From a virus, in the IMG/VR virus record IMGVR_UViG_3300032893_000004, positions 62,001 through 126,000 of that record: DNA of 64,000 nt, one strand, 5' to 3'. A program made the position numbers and the translations under genes. Position 1 is the first letter of the stretch, and every line of letters begins with the position of its first letter. Shown piece by piece: positions 8,690 to 15,745 of the stretch. The notes beneath the pieces were generated by a model. It was not told the origin of the DNA and did no database searches. It was given only the letters and a program-made list of their open reading frames with translations.

Positions 8690-9091
8690 GTGAGCGATAA
8701 CCACCTGTTTACAGCCAAGAAGTTCGATCCCCCGCCTGAGAACTACGACGAAGTACTCGATCGGGTGGTCGTCATCGATGCTTTGCCTGGCGGAATAGGT
8801 CAGGAAGATCAGAAGCTTACGACTCCGATCGAATCGATGCACTTCAAGCGAGTCGAAGTGAAGGAACAGGAAAAGGCTGCCGATGTTCCCGTCCGTATGG
8901 TTACGGCCGAAGAGGCCAAGCGCCTGATCTCGTCAGGAGAATTCCACAAGAGCATGATCCCTCGCAAGCTACGCTGCCGCGACTGCGGCGTCGAACTGCC
9001 GCCGGAGCGAGGCTTACTGTGCAAGGAATGTCTACCGTCTCTCCACGACGACCCAGGCCACTATCTGTACTGCGGTGTGTCCGGTGAGTAA
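8690..9091 (+). CDS. Putative zinc-ribbon protein, first gene of plus-strand island
   Basis: The frame extends upstream, but the GTG at 8690 is chosen because GGAGG lies 5 nt before it. The 133-residue product is charged. Its C-terminal part has CRDCGVELPPERGLLCKEC, a CxxC-x11-CxxC zinc ribbon at about residues 100-117, followed by HDDPGHYLYC with further potential ligands. No catalytic motif is visible. Such ribbons in phage early proteins often mediate contacts with host RNA polymerase or nucleic acid, but no specific family is recognised. Its stop overlaps the next start. Confidence 0.8.
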   Translation: MSDNHLFTAKKFDPPPENYDEVLDRVVVIDALPGGIGQEDQKLTTPIESMHFKRVEVKEQEKAADVPVRMVTAEEAKRLISSGEFHKSMIPRKLRCRDCGVELPPERGLLCKECLPSLHDDPGHYLYCGVSGE

Positions 9092-9314
9092 ATTCGTCAT
9101 CACACATACGGAACTTCGTCAGATCGTCGACGGCGGTCTCCGCACATTCCACGACACGAAGTATCTGCCTGACGAGCCGAAGGAGCTGCAGGCATACCTG
9201 ATCGTTTCTGGCCTGGAACTACTCCTGAAATCGAAGGGTATCGAACCTCAGTTCGAGCTGAGGACCGTGAAGGAGGAGCCTGATGACTCAACACCGCTCG
9301 ATGATCTTAGCTGA
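9084..9314 (+). CDS. Hypothetical small protein, 76 aa
   Basis: The GTG at 9084 overlaps the TAA of the zinc-ribbon gene; another in-frame GTG at 9075 is possible. The product starts MSKFVITHTELRQIVDGGLR and is a mixed helical protein with an acidic C-terminus (EEPDDSTPLDDLS). No Cys and no recognised domain. It is the second gene of the plus-strand island and overlaps the third gene by 32 nt, as is usual for compact early phage operons. Confidence 0.65.
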   Translation: MSKFVITHTELRQIVDGGLRTFHDTKYLPDEPKELQAYLIVSGLELLLKSKGIEPQFELRTVKEEPDDSTPLDDLS

Positions 9315-9540
9315 GATTCGATACAAGCTCACGGTCATGGCACACTGCAAGAAGACGTACAATCACCCGAAAGCGTATCCAGACACGCAGAACATGATGC
9401 TTCGCCAATCGAAGAACATTGACTCGCACGTAATCTGCATGATAGATGGCGATCAGCGTTTGAATAAACAGGCGCAAAAGATAAAGGACGAGCTTGGACT
9501 GGCTGGCTGGCTGTGCATGGTGAGGGCATTCCGTGGATGA
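9283..9540 (+). CDS. Hypothetical small protein, 85 aa
   Basis: The ATG at 9283 has a strong SD (AAGGAGG, 6 nt upstream) placed inside the end of the previous gene. The 85-residue product is basic (net Lys and Arg), with three Cys and several His (MAHCKKTYNHP, SHVICMIDGD). The spacing does not form an obvious zinc finger. The C-terminus (LAGWLCMVRAFRG) is hydrophobic. It ends 8 nt into the uracil-DNA glycosylase-like gene, so the two are translationally coupled. Function unknown. Confidence 0.7.
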   Translation: MTQHRSMILAEIRYKLTVMAHCKKTYNHPKAYPDTQNMMLRQSKNIDSHVICMIDGDQRLNKQAQKIKDELGLAGWLCMVRAFRG

Positions 9541-10144
9541 TCTGAAAGTCATATTCGTCGGATGCAACCCTTCGCCGAACAACACGACAGACGAACCTTT
9601 CGTCGGATCAAAATCAGGCAAGACGCTCAGCTTGTGGCTCTCTGAGATGGATTTGGTTTCGTCCCAGTGCGGATACGTCAATCTTACCGACAAAGTGACG
9701 AAAAAGGCATCAGATCTCAAGAAGAAAGACGTGAACATCCAGGAGTTCTGGCTAAACCTACTGATGAAAGCTCTCACGATGCGGGTAGGACAGCCGGATG
9801 CGACCAAGTGCATGATCGCGAAGATGCAGCAACGGGGGCAGCTCGCAGAGGCTTTCGGCGATCTGGATGAAAAAGAACTCGATCATTACCTATCGATGCT
9901 TAAAGGGCTAGAAATGCCCGCCATCGTCACTCTAGGAAAGATGGCGGCCTGGGGCGTCGCCCAAACCGGTATACCGTACTTCGAACTACCGCACCCGTCC
10001 GGCCTGAATCGCAAGACGAACGACAAAGAAGCACTCAAGATAGCACTTGCGGACTGTAAAGCTTGGCTGTATAGTACACCGGAAGAGTCGACTAAAGGAG
10101 ACGAAGATGGTGAGGCTGAAAGCGATCAAGATCCGGAAGAGTGA
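9533..10144 (+). CDS. Uracil-DNA glycosylase superfamily protein (MUG/TDG-like)
   Basis: 203 residues from a GTG at 9533 with SD GAGGGC. It contains the two signature motifs of the uracil-DNA glycosylase fold: motif 1 at VIFVGCNPSPNN (residues 7-17, compare GINPG in E. coli Mug) and motif 2 at LPHPSGLNR (152-160, compare NPSGLSR in Mug). The FVGSKSGKTLSLWL segment (23-36) fits the substrate pocket loop. This family removes uracil or mismatched and damaged pyrimidines from DNA. The C-terminal 25 residues are very acidic (EDGEAESDQDPEE) and probably disordered. In a phage it could protect DNA, destroy uracil-containing competitor DNA, or act as an inactive binder. Confidence 0.75.
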   Translation: MDDLKVIFVGCNPSPNNTTDEPFVGSKSGKTLSLWLSEMDLVSSQCGYVNLTDKVTKKASDLKKKDVNIQEFWLNLLMKALTMRVGQPDATKCMIAKMQQRGQLAEAFGDLDEKELDHYLSMLKGLEMPAIVTLGKMAAWGVAQTGIPYFELPHPSGLNRKTNDKEALKIALADCKAWLYSTPEESTKGDEDGEAESDQDPEE

Positions 10145-10550
10145 TCTAAACAAAGCGCCGGAGGATTTTCTCCGGAAATTCGGAGCCGTTTCTAAAGAAA
10201 CAGGCCGCGCTTATCCCACTCAAGTCTTCATCTCGTACAGCGACTACGCTGTGATGAAGAAAAACTTCCGCCGGTTCGTGAAGAAGAACGCCCCCGGCAT
10301 CTCCAAGCGCAAGCTGGACGAATCCGTAGGCATGCACTTTCTCCAGTACGGTCCGAACGATTCTCTTGGTTCAGCCGTTCAACCGGGATACCTTCTGATC
10401 GACGTGGAAGGTATCGAGCAGAACATCGCTCTCGATCAGATTGCTGATCTCAACGAAGCCATCGGACAGCCGTATCAGCAAACTCTCGGGAGTAAGGTCA
10501 GAGCTTTCTTCCAGAAGAATTTCGGCGCGCCACCTCTACCGAAGGTATAG
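10107..10550 (+). CDS. Hypothetical protein, 147 aa
   Basis: The ATG at 10107 is preferred over earlier in-frame starts because AAGGAG lies 6 nt upstream; it overlaps the glycosylase gene by 38 nt. The product is basic at the N-terminus (MVRLKAIKIRKSDL) and has an alpha/beta pattern with VFISYSDYAVMKKNFRRFVKK and PGYLLIDVEGIEQNI. I recognise no family. Its TAG is immediately followed by the ATG of the Rrf2-like regulator, so both are made from one message. Confidence 0.75.
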   Translation: MVRLKAIKIRKSDLNKAPEDFLRKFGAVSKETGRAYPTQVFISYSDYAVMKKNFRRFVKKNAPGISKRKLDESVGMHFLQYGPNDSLGSAVQPGYLLIDVEGIEQNIALDQIADLNEAIGQPYQQTLGSKVRAFFQKNFGAPPLPKV

Positions 10551-10883
10551 ATGAAGATGCCAGAACGGGTCCGCCTGGCGGTGGACCTAATCAGCCTCCT
10601 GAAGGAAGCTGATGGCGCTGCTCCGCGCCGGGTCGAGGATATGGCTCCGCTGCTCGGCAACAGTCCGAACTTCCTTCATCAGATCGTTTCCACTCTGAAC
10701 AAAGCTGGGATCGTCAAGGTAATTCGCGGACCGAAAGGCGGTGTCTTACCGAACATGGCAAGCTACTCCGTCCTGGACGTCTATCAGGCGTTCGGGTACA
10801 TGAAAGAGCCGGTCGTCGGGAAGACAGCCAGCTCAGACATCGAAAAAGAATTAAGAGAATTGTTGCGCGACTATTGGCTTTAG
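10551..10883 (+). CDS. Rrf2-family-like winged-helix transcription regulator
   Basis: 110 residues. Residues 1-75 match the Rrf2 (IscR/NsrR-type) winged helix: the N-terminal helix PERVRLAVDLISLL, the recognition helix region NSPNFLHQIVSTLNKAG, then the wing VKVIRGPKGGVLPN and the following YSVLDVYQAFGY. Rrf2 proteins are DNA-binding repressors or activators that normally carry a three-Cys cluster-binding loop after the wing; here that loop has no Cys, so iron-sulphur sensing is unlikely. It is the last gene of the plus-strand island and its end overlaps the tail tube gene tail-to-tail by 4 nt. It may control the island promoter or a host regulon. Confidence 0.8.
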   Translation: MKMPERVRLAVDLISLLKEADGAAPRRVEDMAPLLGNSPNFLHQIVSTLNKAGIVKVIRGPKGGVLPNMASYSVLDVYQAFGYMKEPVVGKTASSDIEKELRELLRDYWL

Positions 10884-11356
10884 GTGCCGTCGGTGATATT
10901 CGCTGCGGAGTTCGTATCGTCGTCGCCGCCCTGTGCGATTCCGTACTCGTCCTCGCCTCTGATACCGATCACGTCGATGCGAACATCCGAGATACCACGA
11001 GCAGCAGCGCCGGATGACCAACCTTGCACTCTACAGCCGGAAGCAAGGAAGATTGTCGAATTCGTCTGACGATCGATCACCGAGACGGTGAAATCATCTT
11101 CGAGGAGTAGATTCTTGAGAAGCGTAGCGTTCGCGACGGCGTACGGACCGGCGCCGATCACTCGGTAGCCGGATAGAGACATCTGAACAGCCTCCTGCGT
11201 GGTCGGAACGATCTCGCCAGGATTGTACCTGCCGAGGATAAACGCTGGATCTTTTCCTTGGCGAATGCTCCACGTACATTGCGAGAAGAGACCTACGAGA
11301 TTACTCCCGATCTGAATCTTGGCTCTCGCACCTGTAAAAATCCTTGAAACTGCCAT
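10880..11356 (-). CDS. Tail tube protein
   Basis: 158 residues, SD AGGAG before the ATG at 11356. It follows the sheath gene by 12 nt, the usual order sheath-then-tube in myoviruses. The sequence (RIFTGARAKIQIGSNLVGLFSQCTWSI at the start, QMSLSGYRVIGAGPYA, then FTVSVIDRQTNSTIF and GCRVQGWS) has the alternating beta pattern of the tube fold. The size is close to T4 gp19 (163 aa). The C-terminal 20 residues are acidic and disordered. Hundreds of copies would stack as hexameric rings inside the sheath. Confidence 0.75.
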   Translation of the reverse strand: MAVSRIFTGARAKIQIGSNLVGLFSQCTWSIRQGKDPAFILGRYNPGEIVPTTQEAVQMSLSGYRVIGAGPYAVANATLLKNLLLEDDFTVSVIDRQTNSTIFLASGCRVQGWSSGAAARGISDVRIDVIGIRGEDEYGIAQGGDDDTNSAANITDGT

Positions 11357-11368
11357 ATCTTTCTCCTA

Positions 11369-14143
11369 TTAGGTCGCTGTCTGCGTGGCCGTCTGCGTCA
11401 CTTGACTTGCCAAGAGACTGATCGGGATGAAGTAGATCAAACCAGCGACTTTGATTTCAGCGCTGATGATCAAGGCAGGCCCTTCGATGTCAGCCGTGGC
11501 ATTCTTGTAGCCCTTCGGAGCATCGTCGGACTTGGCGATCCACTTCAGTCGCAGGAAGTTGAACATCTGCGCATCCAGGATACTCAGAGCGAGAGTGGCC
11601 GTCAGATCCGCTACGGACTTGCCAGCTGCCTGTCGATCGTACGTATCGATAAGAGTGAGCGCGATGAGATCTGTGATGTAGACCGCTTGCAGCGAGTTGT
11701 ACACAAAGTTGTTGTCGACGTTGTATGTCGTCTGATCGGAGTTCCAGCGGATGCCGCCGGTCGTAACCTTCTCCATGAAGAGCAAACCAGCCTGCAAGGC
11801 GGCGATCCGGCTTCCGGGGTTAGTCGAATCGAAGCCAGAAACGGTTCCGAGACCGGACACGTTCGCGAACTTCTTAACGATACCTTTATACCCGGCCGCT
11901 GCTGACATACCTGCCGCTACGATCGCGCTCATCCAAGGTTGGAAGAGCTGATTCGAGTTTTGACTGTACGAAAAGCACTGAACCGGCTGAAAAGCCAGAC
12001 CGAACCGGTACGAGCCGAGCGTGCCGGCTTCTTCCACGCAGTTTTCGAACGTGTCTTGGATGGAACCGATCGCGATGCGGTTAGCTTTCTGCTCCAGACC
12101 GCTCATCAGGATCACGTTCTCGTTGAGATACGTGTTCACTGCGTCGATCGTGTAGGTGGAAGACGGATCCGTCAAACCAGCTGCGATATCGAGCGAAGCG
12201 TCTTGCGAGATCAGCGGGACCGTGAAGTTCGTGGTCAAGCTCTGGGTAGCGTCGATGGCGGCCGTGAATGCTGCCGAAGATGTACCGCCTTTCGCGCCGC
12301 CAGACAAGAACTGGAAGTTCGGAGTAGCTTCCGGGAGACCAGGACGCAAGACAGTCCACGTGATGAGAGTACCAGCGTTGACGGCTGTTGCCCACTCGTA
12401 CGCATCCATCTTGATGCGAGCGTTCTGAACGTCGGGCAGAGTCGAAGAGGCGTTGTACGAGCCTTGATCGAGCTGCGACGGCGCTTGATTGTTGAACCGA
12501 GCCGACGGCACGTCGGCGGACCAACCTGTCTGCGAGTTGATGTAAGAGGCAAGCTGCGAAACGGTCGGAAACTGCGAGAACGCTGCTGTGAACTGCGGCA
12601 CCGAGTTGACGTTGAAGGAAATGCCGGTCGAGCTGATCACGACTTGGCCCAAGTTACCTTCGTAGCCTACTTCTAAGATAATGTCGCCGCCCGCTGTGTA
12701 CGAAGTCGACTTCGTACCTTGTAGGATGGTCAGTTCCATCTCTTCTTCAGCCGCAGACACGAGCCGGCTGTTGGACAGCCCAGCGTCGGTACCTTGAGCG
12801 TTCAAGAAGATCGAACTGACGTTTCCTTCGATGGACAACGTCTTGCCTGCTCCGGACAGAACAGCTGCGAGGAGTTGGAAGGGTTCTGCGCCGGACGAGT
12901 ACGTGAACGTCCCGGTTCCCGAACCGGACGAACCGTTCGAAAGAAGAGTTGCCGTCAGAGTAGTAGACGTTCCAGCCGTGACTTGGTAGAATCCAGGATT
13001 GATGGTGCTGAGCATCGTCGGAACTTTCAAGATGTCGCCTGCTTGCGGAACAATGTTCCAAGCAGACGGAGCTTGAATCGTAATCTGGCTGCCGTTGTTG
13101 AGCGTGACGTTGTAGGTACCGAACACGCCAGTGGCGAGGTTGCGATCGTCTCCGGACACGTTCTGGATCTCGATCTGCGTGAACAGAATCAGATCCGTCA
13201 GGTCGGAGTGCGTAGAGCCAGATGCCGATACGAGTGCGCCGGTCGTAGAAATTCTCTGGAGAGTCATCGTGGCCGTCGAAGTCGTATTCGTAACCGACTG
13301 AACGATGTAGGTACCAACATTAGCCGAACCTGCGCCAGCAAGCGCCGAAGTTTGACCCGCACCGTAATCAGTGTTGGCCGGGATGACTGCTACGTCTCCG
13401 GCTTGCGGTTCGTTCGCCCAGGTGGAACCTACCTGCAGCGTAACCAGGAGCAAGTTCGCCGAGATAGGAGTAGCCGAGATAGTCAGACCAGAAGCAGGAA
13501 CCGGCAACAGTTCGAGACCGCCCGTGGCAAGAATACCGTTCGGGATATTCTGTATCGCCGACACAAGCGAGGAGGGAGATTCCTTCGCGGTGACGGTCAC
13601 GTTCGAGAGCGGGCCACCGTTCACCCGGATGCCGAACAAGACGGTTCCGGTAAGAATCGGGGCATAATCGATCAGACCAGTCGACGGTGCAACTTCTGCT
13701 ACGGCCACGGTGGATTGATACTGAATCAAGTTACCGTTGGCACCAGGTTGATCTGCCTTGGCAGTTGCGTACTGCGGAGCATTCTGATACCGCATAGCAA
13801 GAGAACCAGAGGCAGCGGTTGACATGTTCGTTTTCACGATATTGACAGCCGTTACGTTGCCGACGATGTTCGGATCATTGGCGGCTTCGATCAGTTCGTT
13901 AAACGCATCGACTATTCGGCCGGATCCGTACTTGGCAACGACTTGGCCCAGCTGGGTAGGAGTAAACTGGTTCAAGGAGAGATCTGGCTCGTCCAGAAAA
14001 CCAGGGCCTTGGTCAGCTTCACCGATGATAGTAACAACTCCGGCGGTAGCAGTGCCGGAATTCCCCGCCTGTACAGTCAAAGATACAACTGTGCCAGGAT
14101 CGATGAGCGTTACGCCATCGGTGGTAGTATAAGACTGAGCCAT
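11369..14143 (-). CDS. Contractile tail sheath protein
   Basis: 924 residues, SD GGAGG before the ATG at 14143. The N-terminal domain (TTTDGVTLIDPGTVVSLTV, then VVTIIGEADQGPG) and the C-terminal 230 residues (RIAALQAGLLFMEKVTTGGIRWNSD..., ALSILDAQMFNFLRLKWI) match the conserved inner domains of phage tail sheath proteins. Long beta-rich insertions (about residues 150-620) make it much larger than T4 gp18 (659 aa) and would decorate the outside of the tail. The C-terminal strand TQTATQTAT may swap between subunits. One of the recurrent AGCCTAATCTT-type blocks lies 27 nt upstream, consistent with its own late promoter. Confidence 0.9.
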   Translation of the reverse strand: MAQSYTTTDGVTLIDPGTVVSLTVQAGNSGTATAGVVTIIGEADQGPGFLDEPDLSLNQFTPTQLGQVVAKYGSGRIVDAFNELIEAANDPNIVGNVTAVNIVKTNMSTAASGSLAMRYQNAPQYATAKADQPGANGNLIQYQSTVAVAEVAPSTGLIDYAPILTGTVLFGIRVNGGPLSNVTVTAKESPSSLVSAIQNIPNGILATGGLELLPVPASGLTISATPISANLLLVTLQVGSTWANEPQAGDVAVIPANTDYGAGQTSALAGAGSANVGTYIVQSVTNTTSTATMTLQRISTTGALVSASGSTHSDLTDLILFTQIEIQNVSGDDRNLATGVFGTYNVTLNNGSQITIQAPSAWNIVPQAGDILKVPTMLSTINPGFYQVTAGTSTTLTATLLSNGSSGSGTGTFTYSSGAEPFQLLAAVLSGAGKTLSIEGNVSSIFLNAQGTDAGLSNSRLVSAAEEEMELTILQGTKSTSYTAGGDIILEVGYEGNLGQVVISSTGISFNVNSVPQFTAAFSQFPTVSQLASYINSQTGWSADVPSARFNNQAPSQLDQGSYNASSTLPDVQNARIKMDAYEWATAVNAGTLITWTVLRPGLPEATPNFQFLSGGAKGGTSSAAFTAAIDATQSLTTNFTVPLISQDASLDIAAGLTDPSSTYTIDAVNTYLNENVILMSGLEQKANRIAIGSIQDTFENCVEEAGTLGSYRFGLAFQPVQCFSYSQNSNQLFQPWMSAIVAAGMSAAAGYKGIVKKFANVSGLGTVSGFDSTNPGSRIAALQAGLLFMEKVTTGGIRWNSDQTTYNVDNNFVYNSLQAVYITDLIALTLIDTYDRQAAGKSVADLTATLALSILDAQMFNFLRLKWIAKSDDAPKGYKNATADIEGPALIISAEIKVAGLIYFIPISLLASQVTQTATQTAT

Positions 14144-14170
14144 TTAAAGTACCTCCAGCAAACTGACACT

Positions 14171-14180
14171 AAGATTAGGT
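14171..14180 (-). promoter_or_regulatory. ACCTAATCTT block before the tail sheath gene
   Basis: The minus strand reads ACCTAATCTT, one substitution from the consensus AGCCTAATCTT core. It lies over the stop codon of the 87-aa gene and 27 nt before the sheath ATG, leaving room for a normal leader with SD GGAGG. Candidate late promoter -10 element. Confidence 0.55.
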
Positions 14181-14438
14181 TCTGAAACCGAAATCACGTA
14201 AGCCAGCGTCGAACTTCGTGTAGTCCATGAACCCCCTGGCTTCGAAGTGCCTTTTTACAGCGTTCTTCAGCGCAGGTTTGAACTTGTACTTGTTCTGAGT
14301 GCGCAACCACCAAGCGTCAAACGTGATAGGAATCTGCGGCGCTTGCGGACGAGTAACCGATGTTTGGCGCGGGCGAGCAGACTCAGCCTTAGGGCCTACG
14401 ATCGTGACTTCCTTCTGCGTTTCTTTTTGTTTGTTCAT
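14175..14438 (-). CDS. Small basic protein, 87 aa
   Basis: 87 residues, ATG at 14438 with SD AAGGA. The first 30 residues are Lys/Gln/Pro-rich and probably disordered; the second half (FDAWWLRTQNKYKFKPALKNAVKRHFEARGF) looks like a compact basic helical domain. Its TAA stop is part of the conserved junction block. Between a lysine-rich virion protein and the sheath gene, it is probably a small virion or assembly protein. No family recognised. Confidence 0.75.
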   Translation of the reverse strand: MNKQKETQKEVTIVGPKAESARPRQTSVTRPQAPQIPITFDAWWLRTQNKYKFKPALKNAVKRHFEARGFMDYTKFDAGLRDFGFRT

Positions 14439-14439
14439 G

Positions 14440-15699
14440 CTAGCAGTCCTTTTTCTTCCAGTGTCTCGGCTTCCAGTCCTGTTTCATGTCTTCCTTGATT
14501 TCATCCTTCGTCATCATAACACCGCATTTCTTGGTGCCCATCTCGCCTTTCTTGGTAGAAGAAGCATTGATCTGGCTTTCAGTCATCGGCTGAGTGGCAG
14601 AATTCGGATCTTTCACGCCGCCTGGCTTCACGCTCGTGCACGGGCTGATCTGCTCCGCCGTCTTTGGCTGGGTAGCAGAGTTCGGATCTTTAGTACCGCC
14701 GGTCTTGATACCCGTGGACGGACTAATTTTGCTTGCGTCCATAGTATTCGGATTCGGCTGAACACCTCGTTCTGCGAGAGCGAGTCCCATCTCGCTAGTC
14801 TTCGCAGTCTTTTTTTCAGAAGTTGCGAGACCTGCGACGGACGACATCTTTCGGAGTTCCTCAAACCTCTTCGGATCTTCCTTGGCGATCTTCAAGAGAT
14901 CTCTTACAGCGGTAAGTGTCTCTGACATAGCAAGAGGGCCTGCGTTGCCCGCACCAGCGATGGAAGTACCGGGCATATCGACTTTGTTCATCGATGCGTT
15001 CGGCTTGTGCGGAGGCACTCCGCCAGCAACTCGATTCTGAGGGGAGCGGAGCTGCGACGGCTCGTGCAGCGTACGGAGGTGCGAGAGCATCGCCTTCTGC
15101 TTATCCGGAGTATCGAGGATCTTCATGGCGTGATGAAGCGATTCGTCACCTTCCGCCACGTTGTGGGCTTCAGCTCGCGGACTGCCGGCCGGGTGAGGCT
15201 GATCGTCCTTCTTGACAGGTTGCGCATGAGGATGCATGGCGTCTTTCTTCATCTGTTCGGAAGGATATCCAGCGCCGGGGCTATCGGGACCGCAGTCGCC
15301 GCCTTGAGCTTCGCCGGCTGGATTCATCGTATCCTTCTTCATCTGGTCGCTCGGATAGCCTGCAGTCGTCGATTCGCTGGAAATTTGACCGCCGACTGGT
15401 TCAGCGTACTCTTCCTTGGTGATCTTACCGTCGCGGAGAGCTGCCTTTCGCTGATTCATCTCTTCTTTGTTCATCTTGTGTCCTGTGGCAGCCGCATGTT
15501 GGAAAGCTTCCTTACCGTACTTTTTGCGACCCACCGCAGCAGCAACTGCTCCCGGATCTCTGGCACCGGATTCTTTAGCCTTATTTTCAACGGCCTTGAA
15601 CCCCAGATATTTCTTGCTAAGTTCTTGAAACTGTTCGGGATTATCCTTTGCAGCTTTCAGGAGTTCTTTCGCTTGTTCAAGTACAGATTTCTTACTCAC
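14440..15699 (-). CDS. Lysine-rich disordered virion protein with internal repeats, 419 aa
   Basis: Start GTG at 15699 (SD AGAGG). The protein is very hydrophilic. It begins with a helical stretch (VLEQAKELLKAAKDNPEQFQE), echoed at about residue 265 (VRDLLKIAKEDPKRFEELRK). Residues 45-70 hold GARDPGAVAAAVGRKKYGKEAF, a short motif that I have seen in phage-encoded proteins and that looks like a small helical module. There are duplicated segments: GYPSDQMKKD/GYPSEQMKKD and KDPNSATQPKT/KDPNSATQPMT. The C-terminus is HWKKKDC. It may be an internal or tail-associated virion protein. No enzymatic motif was seen. Confidence 0.7.
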   Translation of the reverse strand: MSKKSVLEQAKELLKAAKDNPEQFQELSKKYLGFKAVENKAKESGARDPGAVAAAVGRKKYGKEAFQHAAATGHKMNKEEMNQRKAALRDGKITKEEYAEPVGGQISSESTTAGYPSDQMKKDTMNPAGEAQGGDCGPDSPGAGYPSEQMKKDAMHPHAQPVKKDDQPHPAGSPRAEAHNVAEGDESLHHAMKILDTPDKQKAMLSHLRTLHEPSQLRSPQNRVAGGVPPHKPNASMNKVDMPGTSIAGAGNAGPLAMSETLTAVRDLLKIAKEDPKRFEELRKMSSVAGLATSEKKTAKTSEMGLALAERGVQPNPNTMDASKISPSTGIKTGGTKDPNSATQPKTAEQISPCTSVKPGGVKDPNSATQPMTESQINASSTKKGEMGTKKCGVMMTKDEIKEDMKQDWKPRHWKKKDC

Positions 15700-15735
15700 C
15701 GTTCACCTCTCCGAGAGATAACTTAGACTCAGTAC

Positions 15736-15745
15736 AGATTAGGCT
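15736..15745 (-). promoter_or_regulatory. AGCCTAATCT block at a gene junction
   Basis: The minus strand reads AGCCTAATCTG. The TAA inside it is the stop codon of the GP88-domain gene, and the next gene starts 36 nt downstream after an AGAGG site. Candidate late promoter -10 element. Confidence 0.55.

Noticed and set aside
10585-10592. Plus-strand ACCTAATC similar to the junction block
   Set aside because: It lies in the middle of the Rrf2-like gene, lacks the terminal TT and is on the other strand; taken as chance.
12794-13822. Plus-strand frame of 342 codons within the sheath gene
   Set aside because: Arg-rich antisense frame with no SD; the sheath frame is complete and recognisable.
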